Both the position numbers and the translations under genes were made by a program. The notes under the pieces are model-generated. The model had not been told where the DNA came from and did not search any database. It worked only from the letters and a program-made list of their open reading frames with translations. This document shows positions 57,521 through 64,000 of a stretch of DNA of 64,000 nt, piece after piece. The stretch lies in NCBI GenBank assembly GCA_004211905.1, contig SHBP01000001.1, forward strand, positions 248,001-312,000, given 5' to 3'. The DNA is from SAR92 clade bacterium. GTDB lineage: Bacteria; Pseudomonadota; Gammaproteobacteria; Pseudomonadales; Porticoccaceae. Numbering within the stretch: position 1 is the first letter of the stretch; the number at the start of each line of letters is the position of its first letter.

Positions 57521-59152
57521 ATGAATACTTTCCTAATTTCAGTGGTTATTAGTATCCTCGTATATTTAGGTGTCGGCTGGTATGCAGGGCGCAAAGTCAA
57601 AAGTTTAGATGATTATTATGTAGCCGGCCGAAATGCACCTACTTTACTTATAGTGGGTACCCTTGTTGCCAGTTTTTTAAGCACCAATGCGTTTCTTGGA
57701 GAAGTGGGCATGTCCTATCAAGGCCATGGTCCATTAATTATTATTATGACTGGTGTTAATAGTCTGGGCTATATAATAGGGGCGTTATTTTTCGGGCGTT
57801 ATTTACGTCGTAGTCGCGCTCTTACTGTTCCTGAATTCTTTGGGCAACGCTTTCAGAGTCGACGCTTGCAAGCATTTGCCGGACTTACCATTGTCATCGG
57901 TTTGACCTGTTACCTTCTTGCCGTCACCTGGGGTGTTTCTCTAATTGTCACTGAGGTAAGTGATATTTCATATACCACTTCCATCATCATGGTATGGCTG
58001 GGATATACAGCATTCACTCTCTACTCTGGATCAAAAGGCGTCATACTTACAGACACCATTATGTTCGTGCTCTTCTCCACTGTAACGCTAATTACTTTGT
58101 ATTACATTGTTCAAGCAGGCGGAGGATGGGACTCAAGTTTAGAACAACTAGTAACTTATCAAGAAAAACCAGAGATAATTTCGTGGCATGGCGTTATCGG
58201 TCCCGACAGTACTTGGCAAACACCTGCAGAGGGATTAATTTGGGCCCTTATCTTAGGCGTAGCATGGGGTGTGGTGGTTGCTGTCAGTCCTTGGCAATCA
58301 AGCCGATATCTGATGGCAAAAAATGAACATGTAGTCATCCGATCTGCCTGCGGTGCAGCAATGGCAGTTCTCCTTTTTTACCTCGTAATTACTTTCGGCG
58401 CGGCCGCAGTCAATCTTATTAACCCTAACATCGACCCACCTGAAAGCGCCTTAATTTGGGTTGCGATAAACATTATGCCCACGGTTTTAGGCGCTATGTT
58501 AGTGTGCGGTATTCTTGCGGCCGGCCTTTCTTCCGCCTCCACTTTTCTATCTCTTGTTGGATTTAGTGCAAGTAATGATATTTTTCAGCACTCTAACGAC
58601 CCAAAGAAGCAGTTGCGCTCTACACGATACACTATGATCGTCATGGGACTAATCGTTGTCGTTCTTTGTCTAGTATTACCAACCAATATTTTTTGGATAA
58701 CCTACTTTGCCGGACCAGTATTTGCATCATCGTGGGGAGTGGTTGCTTTTATGAGTATTTGGAGTAGGCGTATTACTGAAGCAGGCGCATTTTGGGGAAT
58801 GGTAAGTGGATTCATGGGTAATGTTATTGCCAATTTGTTAAAACTTTTTGCAGGTGTAGACCTTCCTGTTTATATGGATCCTATCCTTCTTGGAGGTGCT
58901 ATCAGTTTAATTACCGTACTGCTGGTTTCCGCCTCTGGAAGCGTGAGCCTTGAATCACAAAACTTTCGAGAACAATTACACAAAGCTCCAGCGAACAATC
59001 AGGATTCCCAGGAAATAGCACGGACACTGATCTGGTCAAAGATGATGATCATCACCGGAGTGGTAGTTGTAGCGCTATTAATTAACTTTTATGCAAAACC
59101 ATATGAAACCGCAATAACAAATTATGAGTTACGTCTTGGAGATCAATCATGA
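57521..59152 (+). CDS. Sodium:solute symporter (SSS family), substrate unknown
   Basis: The 543-residue protein has 13 or more helices. The SSS start LGVGWYAGRKVKSLDDYYVAG (split here: GRKVKSLDDYYVAGR), SFLSTNAFLGEVGMS, and GILAAGLSSASTFLSLVGF near residue 330 (Na2 site serines) are typical. Relatives carry proline, pantothenate, acetate and other small acids; the sequence alone does not decide. Its stop overlaps by ATGA the start of a 35-residue membrane peptide, which suggests coupling. A 23-residue remnant of a second copy's C-terminus is found at 61252. Confidence 0.92.
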   Translation: MNTFLISVVISILVYLGVGWYAGRKVKSLDDYYVAGRNAPTLLIVGTLVASFLSTNAFLGEVGMSYQGHGPLIIIMTGVNSLGYIIGALFFGRYLRRSRALTVPEFFGQRFQSRRLQAFAGLTIVIGLTCYLLAVTWGVSLIVTEVSDISYTTSIIMVWLGYTAFTLYSGSKGVILTDTIMFVLFSTVTLITLYYIVQAGGGWDSSLEQLVTYQEKPEIISWHGVIGPDSTWQTPAEGLIWALILGVAWGVVVAVSPWQSSRYLMAKNEHVVIRSACGAAMAVLLFYLVITFGAAAVNLINPNIDPPESALIWVAINIMPTVLGAMLVCGILAAGLSSASTFLSLVGFSASNDIFQHSNDPKKQLRSTRYTMIVMGLIVVVLCLVLPTNIFWITYFAGPVFASSWGVVAFMSIWSRRITEAGAFWGMVSGFMGNVIANLLKLFAGVDLPVYMDPILLGGAISLITVLLVSASGSVSLESQNFREQLHKAPANNQDSQEIARTLIWSKMMIITGVVVVALLINFYAKPYETAITNYELRLGDQS

Positions 59153-59256
59153 GCGGAGAAATGTTACTTGCTATAGGTTACGGGTCAATGATGATACTAG
59201 GAGGTTTACTCGTGTGGTGGGACCTCTATCAGCCCAATGATGATTCTTCTGATTGA
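59149..59256 (+). CDS. Small single-helix protein translationally coupled to the symporter
   Basis: This short frame encodes 35 residues: MSGEMLLAIGYGSMM followed by ILGGLLVWWDLYQPN and an acidic end. It is one transmembrane helix with a Trp-Trp edge. The ATG overlaps the symporter stop (ATGA). A paralogue, 34 residues with the same MSGEMLL start and WW, lies at 61320-61424. I recall similar peptides being called symporter small accessory proteins. The repeat of the same arrangement in two places makes coding very likely. Confidence 0.82.
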   Translation: MSGEMLLAIGYGSMMILGGLLVWWDLYQPNDDSSD

Positions 59257-59345
59257 TTAAATCACGTCAGGCCTTTTGCTAAAAACTCTATCCTCTACTA
59301 AAAAAATCTAAACCCTTCTGATCGGACTAAATGTACCAATGCTGT

Positions 59346-59663
59346 TGGTTATTCGACCGATTAGTTGCGTGTTCGAACCATATTATCAGCTGAAATTTTC
59401 AAAGAAGCGCGAACCCCAGCAATTAAGTTGAATATTCATTTCGGAGATGACATTGGCATCAGGAAAGCATCTGTACAAATCACCGATCATTACACCCCTG
59501 AAGGATTAATTGGAAAGCAAATCTCAGCCATAGTAAATTTCCCAAAAAGACAAATTGGCCAGATGATGTCCGAATGCTTGGTAATAGGTTTTATTCGGAA
59601 TGATGGTAGCGTTATACTCGAGTGCCCGATAAAGCGACAAAAAATGGGGCTCGATTGGCATAA
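59346..59663 (+). pseudogene. csaA: Decayed second copy of csaA
   Basis: Between 59365 and 59620 the frame reads LRVRTILSAEIFKEAR and onwards, with 61 of 77 aligned residues identical (hand count) to CsaA at 57080. The N-terminus is broken: an in-frame TAG at 59362 precedes it, and the matching W-F-D-R-L codons (59346-59363) are in another frame. Near 59620 one base is missing; in the shifted frame VPDKATKNGARLA and a stop at 59663 follow, matching the CsaA end. Because of the shift, the main frame runs on into matB. Confidence 0.85.
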
Positions 59664-59709
59664 GTTGCCAATTATTATTTGTTTAAACTTGTATAGGGAA
59701 GTGTTAGAG

Positions 59710-61230
59710 ATGAAACAAAACGCTAATTTATTTGCTCATTTCCAATCCCATTTTCCTGATGATTCCTCAACATGCTTGCTAATCACGGATAACGGCCAGA
59801 CAATAACCTATGGTCAAGCTGATGAGGCGTCAGCGCAAATTGCAAATAGCCTTCTAGAATTGGGAGCCTCCCTAGGTGATCGAGTCACTGTGCAGGTTGA
59901 AAAATCAGTGGAAGCCCTTTACCTATATCTCGGATGTCTGCGCGCAGGTCTTGTCTATCACCCCCTTAATACTGCCTATACGGCATCTGAAATTGAGTAT
60001 TTTCTGACCAATGCAGAGCCCTCTATTATAATCTGTAAGAGCGAATTTCAGGATATTGTTAAATCTGTAACAGTTAACTGTAGCGTTAAGGCAATTCTGA
60101 CCCTTAATGCTGACGGGACTGGAACGCTGCTAGATTTAATTCAAGATGCCTGCACAACAGCGCAAACCGCCATGCGCTGCGGGACGGATATGGCCGCTTT
60201 ACTCTATTCCTCTGGCACAACTGGCCGACCAAAAGGGATTATGTTGAGCCATGACAATCTTCGTTCGAATGCTGAAATTTTGGTTGATTCCTGGGGATTT
60301 TCCTCCTCAGATCGCCTTCTCCATATGCTCCCAATTTATCACGTTCATGGCTTATTCGTCGGCATAAGCTGTGTATTGATGAGCGGCGCGAGCATGTCCT
60401 GGCATAAATCATATAACGATGACATTGCCGTGAATGCTATGCCCGAATGTACCGTTATGATGGGAGTCCCTACCTACTACACTCGCCTATTAAAGAATCA
60501 TAAATTCTCATCAGATTGTTGCCAAACAATGCGTCTGTTTATATCTGGTTCCGCACCACTACTATCAGAGACTTTTCACGAGTTCAAAGCACGTTGCGGC
60601 CATACTATTCTTGAGCGCTATGGAATGTCTGAAACTAATATGAATACATCCAATCCACTGGATGGCGAACGTAAACCAGGGACCGTGGGGCCTGCTTTGC
60701 CTGGGGTTTTAATAAAAATAGTTGATGATCAGGGTCAAGAGGTAATACTAGGTGATATCGGTAATTTGCAGGTCAAAGGCCCGAATGTATTCTCCGGATA
60801 TTGGAGAATGCCAGAAAAAACCAAGAAGGACTTCACTACGGACGGTTTCTTTAATACTGGCGACAAAGCTAGCATCGATGATAATGGTTATATATCAATT
60901 GTTGGGCGATCAAAGGATTTAATTATATGTGGTGGGCTGAATGTCTATCCAAAGGAAGTTGAGATGGTGATTGATGACATTTCAGAAATCAAAGAATCTG
61001 CAATTATTGGCGCTCCCGATGCAGACTTTGGTGAAGTTGTCGTTGCAATTATCGTTGTTGAGGATAGTTACTCTCTAGACAACAAATTCATAGAAAAGAA
61101 AGTCATCAATTACTGCAAAACCCAGCTCGCGAACTTTAAGATACCAAAGAGAGTAGATGTAGTTAATTCTCTTCCGCGAAATGCGATGGGCAAAGTGCAG
61201 AAAAATCTCTTAAGAGACAGATTGAAATGA
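59710..61230 (+). CDS. matB: Malonyl-CoA synthetase (MatB)
   Basis: MatB joins malonate (or methylmalonate) and CoA with ATP, giving malonyl-CoA and AMP. The 506-residue protein from the ATG at 59710 (GGAAG nearby) has the adenylate-forming P-loop YSSGTTGRPKGIMLSH, LPIYHVHGLFVG, the family signature MMGVPTYYTRLL and SGSAPLLSETFHEF, ILERYGMSETNMNTSNP, and GRSKDLIICGGLNVYPKEVE with the C-terminal Lys in PRNAMGKVQKNLLR. The frame is open upstream to 59365 through the decayed csaA, so a readthrough fusion of 621 residues is formally possible. It is followed by a symporter remnant. Confidence 0.92.
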   Translation: MKQNANLFAHFQSHFPDDSSTCLLITDNGQTITYGQADEASAQIANSLLELGASLGDRVTVQVEKSVEALYLYLGCLRAGLVYHPLNTAYTASEIEYFLTNAEPSIIICKSEFQDIVKSVTVNCSVKAILTLNADGTGTLLDLIQDACTTAQTAMRCGTDMAALLYSSGTTGRPKGIMLSHDNLRSNAEILVDSWGFSSSDRLLHMLPIYHVHGLFVGISCVLMSGASMSWHKSYNDDIAVNAMPECTVMMGVPTYYTRLLKNHKFSSDCCQTMRLFISGSAPLLSETFHEFKARCGHTILERYGMSETNMNTSNPLDGERKPGTVGPALPGVLIKIVDDQGQEVILGDIGNLQVKGPNVFSGYWRMPEKTKKDFTTDGFFNTGDKASIDDNGYISIVGRSKDLIICGGLNVYPKEVEMVIDDISEIKESAIIGAPDADFGEVVVAIIVVEDSYSLDNKFIEKKVINYCKTQLANFKIPKRVDVVNSLPRNAMGKVQKNLLRDRLK

Positions 61231-61251
61231 CAAGCACTATCAGGACATACG

Positions 61252-61323
61252 ATGATGAACTTTTATGCAACGCCTTATGAGATTGCTTTAACACAACAAG
61301 GCCCTCTGAAGTTTGGACCATGA
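61252..61323 (+). pseudogene. C-terminal remnant of a second SSS symporter
   Basis: The 23-codon frame MMNFYATPYEIALTQQGPL... aligns with the end of the symporter at 57521 (NFYAKPYETAITNYELRLG). It has the same ATGA overlap with a following small single-helix gene. The rest of the symporter is missing; the sequence before the MM codons is not similar to the intact gene, so the break lies near 61258. Confidence 0.75.
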
Positions 61324-61424
61324 GCGGGGAAATGCTTTTATCTATCAGTTATGGACTAGTCATGGTGGCTGGCGGTGCGTTCATCTGGTGGTTAATAAAA
61401 AGATACTTCGAAGAGGCTGAGTGA
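61320..61424 (+). CDS. Second small single-helix protein (symporter accessory paralogue)
   Basis: A 34-residue frame, MSGEMLLSISYGLVMV then AGGAFIWWLIKRYFEEAE, matches the peptide at 59149 in its start, helix and WW. Unlike the symporter it followed, it is intact. Overlaps the remnant stop by ATGA. Whether it still works, perhaps with the first symporter, is open. Confidence 0.75.
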   Translation: MSGEMLLSISYGLVMVAGGAFIWWLIKRYFEEAE

Positions 61425-61469
61425 TGACCAAAACAAATAATCTTCGCCCTACGTTTATTGGAGTTACGC

Positions 61470-62663
61470 ATGATGAATAACCCTTTAGAACAAATTGATG
61501 ATCTGTTAGAGCACCAAGATTGGAGCTTTCCCGTCCCAATTTCTTATGGCCCTGGTCGATTGTCTGAAATTAGCTCACACTGCAAAACGATGGGCCTTCA
61601 AAATCCTCTTATTGTGACAGATAAAGGTAGCGCTCATTTACCGTTTATTAAGCTACTTCAAGACTTTTTGTCTCTCGCGAACATCCCGTCAGCCTTGTTT
61701 GATGAGGTTTCACCTAATCCACTAGAGAAAGACATTCTCGCTGGCCGAGAGAAATTCCATAACGGCAAGCATGATGCGGTTATTGCTATTGGCGGTGGAA
61801 GCGCTATGGATGGAGGGAAGTGCATTTGTCTGACAGCGAATAATGATTACAGCGTTTGGGATTTTGAGTTTGAGTTGCCAGTACCTATGATTCAGCATGA
61901 TCAACCCTTTCCAACATTAATTACGATTCCAACAACAGCGGGTACAGGCGCTGAGACTGAGAGCACCGCTATGGTGACGGATGTTAATAAATGTATGAAA
62001 TTTTGTGTCTGGCATCCTGACCTAAAACCATCTCTCGTACTTCTCGATCCCGAACTCACATTAGATTTGCCACCAACACTAACCGCATGGACAGGGGCAG
62101 ATGCGATGGTTCACGCCATTGAGGCGTTCCTTGTACCTGGGTTTCATCCACTTTGTGATGGGGCTGCGCTAGAAGGTCTGCGACTTGTCTCAAAATGGCT
62201 ACCCACAGCCGTTCATGAACCAAGCAATTTAGCTGCTAGAGGTGGCATGCTTGTAGGATCTTGCCTTTCTGGAATCGCTTTCCTAAAAGGTCTAGGTATG
62301 GTCCATGCTATATCTCATATGGTCGGGGCCGAATTTGACACTCAACATGGCCTTACAAATGCCATTATTCTCCCTGTTGTGCTCCGCTTTAATCTCCCAG
62401 GATTAGAGTCTCAGGTTGCGAGGATGGCGAAGGTGATGAACTTGAAAGATGGCTCAATTGATAGCTTTATTGCTGAAATCGAGAACATGCTAGATGATAT
62501 TAATATCCCTAAATCACTTAAAGAGATTGATGTGCCACCTGAATGCGCTCAAAGAATTGCAGAAAAAGCAATTTTAGACAGCGCTGCCGGCACTAACCCA
62601 CGTCAGGCAACTGTTGAAGAAATTAGAGTCTTAGTCGAAACTGCGATTGAAAGATCTCGCTAA
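61470..62663 (+). CDS. Iron-containing alcohol dehydrogenase (group III)
   Basis: The 397-residue protein has GGGSAMDGGK (NAD site, about 95-105), PTTAGTGAETESTAMV, and the metal ligands in GADAMVHAIEAF and GMVHAISHMVGAEFDTQHG. It oxidises or reduces a primary alcohol/aldehyde with NAD(H). GGAG lies within ten bases of the ATG at 61470; ATG 61473 is an alternative. The aldehyde dehydrogenase gene starts 17 bases further, so the pair would turn an alcohol into an acid. Substrate unknown. Confidence 0.93.
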   Translation: MMNNPLEQIDDLLEHQDWSFPVPISYGPGRLSEISSHCKTMGLQNPLIVTDKGSAHLPFIKLLQDFLSLANIPSALFDEVSPNPLEKDILAGREKFHNGKHDAVIAIGGGSAMDGGKCICLTANNDYSVWDFEFELPVPMIQHDQPFPTLITIPTTAGTGAETESTAMVTDVNKCMKFCVWHPDLKPSLVLLDPELTLDLPPTLTAWTGADAMVHAIEAFLVPGFHPLCDGAALEGLRLVSKWLPTAVHEPSNLAARGGMLVGSCLSGIAFLKGLGMVHAISHMVGAEFDTQHGLTNAIILPVVLRFNLPGLESQVARMAKVMNLKDGSIDSFIAEIENMLDDINIPKSLKEIDVPPECAQRIAEKAILDSAAGTNPRQATVEEIRVLVETAIERSR

Positions 62664-62680
62664 ACCAGAGGTTATTATCC

Positions 62681-64000
62681 ATGGAAAATCTTAGCAAATT
62701 TTATATTGACGGTCGTTGGCAAGATCCAATCTCAACAGGAACTATGCCAGTATTAAACCCTGCGACTGAGATGCAGGAAGGTACAGTGGCCCTAGGTAAT
62801 AATGAAGACGTCAATCGAGCGGTTACCGCCGCCAAAAAAGCTTTTGAAAGTTTTTCAAAAACCACCAAGCAAGAGCGCCTGGATCTATTACATCGTTTAA
62901 AAACTGCTACACAAAGACGATTTGAAGATCTGGCACAGGCTATGTGCGCAGAGATGGGTGCACCAATTACTATGGCTCGTGATGCTCAGGCCGATGCAGC
63001 AATAGGTCATCTTGATGGTTTCCTAGAAGCACTAGAGGGTTTTAACGAGAGTGAAACTCTGTCTAGTGGTGATGAACTAATCCATGAACCTATTGGAGTT
63101 TGTGGTCTTATCACCCCTTGGAATTGGCCGATGAATCAAATTGCTCTCAAGGTCATTCCAGCGCTCGCAACAGGCTGCACCTGTATCCTCAAACCCTCAG
63201 AGCATACGCCTATTTCTGCAATGATTTATGCAGAGATTATTGACGAGGCCGGCTTTCCAGCAGGTGTTTTTAATCTTGTAAATGGAGACGGTCCGACAGT
63301 TGGTGCTGCTCTCTCTAAACATCCAGATATTCAGATGATGTCATTCACAGGGTCTACTCGGGCCGGTAAATCAATTACGCGAGATGCGTCAGAAACGATT
63401 AAGCGTGTCACTTTAGAACTTGGCGGTAAGTCACCTAATCTTGTCTTTGCTGACTGTGACCTAGAGACTCAAGTCACAGCCTCTGTCGATGAATGTATGT
63501 ACAACACAGGCCAGTCCTGTGACGCTCCGACACGCTTGCTCGTAGAACGAAGCTGCTATGGTGAAGTGCTCCAGATTGCAAAAAAAGCAGCGATGGCAAC
63601 TACGGTTGGAGATCCCAAAAAAGAAGGTGATCACATAGGGCCTCTATTTGATCAAATTCAATTTGATCGTGTGCAAGCAATGATAAGTGTAGGTATCGAA
63701 GAAGGAGCGACTGTCTTGGCTGGAGGACTAGGCAAACCAAATGGTATGGATTTAGGTTGGTTTGTTAAGCCTACTATTTTTTCTGATGTATCAAATGATA
63801 TGAGAATTGCTCAAGAGGAGATCTTTGGTCCTGTTCTGGTAATCATTCCCTTTGAAAACGAGGATGAGGCCATTGCCATTGCAAATGATACCCCCTATGG
63901 TCTTGCCGCTTACCTTCAGACTGGAGATCCAGTCCGTGCAAGGCGTGTGGCCGCTCGATTACGTGCGGGAGCAATCCACATTAATGGTGGTGGGTTTAAT
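62681..64000 (+). CDS. Aldehyde dehydrogenase (NAD(P)+), C-terminus beyond window
   Basis: The 440 residues seen start MENLSKFYIDGRWQDP and contain ITPWNWPMNQIALKVIPALATG (split here: TPWNWPMNQIALK), FTGSTRAGKSI, the general-base Glu in TLELGGKSPN and the catalytic Cys in NTGQSCDAPTRLLVE, followed by EEIFGPVLVIIPF and NDTPYGLAAYLQ. The last 35-40 residues lie outside. It follows the iron alcohol dehydrogenase and probably oxidises its aldehyde product. Confidence 0.95.
   Translation, partial: MENLSKFYIDGRWQDPISTGTMPVLNPATEMQEGTVALGNNEDVNRAVTAAKKAFESFSKTTKQERLDLLHRLKTATQRRFEDLAQAMCAEMGAPITMARDAQADAAIGHLDGFLEALEGFNESETLSSGDELIHEPIGVCGLITPWNWPMNQIALKVIPALATGCTCILKPSEHTPISAMIYAEIIDEAGFPAGVFNLVNGDGPTVGAALSKHPDIQMMSFTGSTRAGKSITRDASETIKRVTLELGGKSPNLVFADCDLETQVTASVDECMYNTGQSCDAPTRLLVERSCYGEVLQIAKKAAMATTVGDPKKEGDHIGPLFDQIQFDRVQAMISVGIEEGATVLAGGLGKPNGMDLGWFVKPTIFSDVSNDMRIAQEEIFGPVLVIIPFENEDEAIAIANDTPYGLAAYLQTGDPVRARRVAARLRAGAIHINGGGFN

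Noticed and set aside
61424-61480. 18-codon frame MTKTNNLRPTFIGVTHDE overlapping the second small protein by ATGA
   Set aside because: Too short, no hydrophobic helix or similarity, and it runs over the start of the alcohol dehydrogenase gene.
57080-64000. Insertion sequence or integron behind the duplicated cassette
   Set aside because: No transposase, integrase, terminal inverted repeats or attachment site could be seen in this part.

Overview
The window looks like a chromosomal segment of a marine-type gammaproteobacterium. By eye it is slightly AT-rich. The main support is gene order: the blocks nadC/pilA-pilBCD-coaE-yacG, mraZ-to-secA (dcw cluster) and purL-mltF-tadA follow the Pseudomonas/Cellvibrionales arrangement. 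Many TonB-dependent functions, a photolyase-related protein and an SSS symporter are also present. Placement near the SAR92/Porticoccaceae-type lineages is inference from style only; no rRNA gene is present to confirm it.

Layout. 1-4.8 kb: start of sbcB, a coiled-coil membrane protein, a stand-alone urate-oxidase-type membrane domain, groESL with a clear sigma-32 promoter, and fxsA. 4.8-10.4 kb: an alkyltransferase-like protein, ampG-like permease, ampD, nadC, then a collapsed type IV pilus locus (only the 3' ends of the pilin gene and of pilC remain), followed by intact pilD, coaE and yacG. 10.4-33.8 kb: one long minus-strand array, mraZ-rsmH-ftsL-ftsI-murE-murF-mraY-murD-ftsW-murG-murC-ddl-ftsQ-ftsA-ftsZ-lpxC-M23 peptidase-secA-argJ-mutT, a complete division and cell-wall cluster with many 4-base overlaps and an MraZ box in front. 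34.1-40.9 kb: RNase P RNA, a DUF5062-like small protein, purL, mltF and tadA.

41-56 kb is accessory: a TonB-dependent receptor, a DUF998-like membrane protein, a ferric-iron ABC transporter (fbpABC) behind a good Fur box, an SMR efflux protein, a lipoprotein gamma-glutamyltransferase, a ZnuD-like receptor with His/Asp/Glu tandem-repeat loops preceded by a small secreted CxxC protein, an FeS-type photolyase-related protein, and two less well-known proteins.

57-64 kb holds the most unusual region. A csaA, SSS symporter and 35-residue single-helix protein set is followed by a decayed second copy of the same set: a frameshifted csaA, a 23-codon remnant of the symporter C-terminus, and an intact 34-residue second small protein. 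A malonyl-CoA synthetase (matB) lies between the remnants, and an iron-type alcohol dehydrogenase and an aldehyde dehydrogenase (cut by the window end) follow. This suggests uptake of a small organic acid or alcohol and its oxidation towards malonate/malonyl-CoA, with gene loss still in progress.
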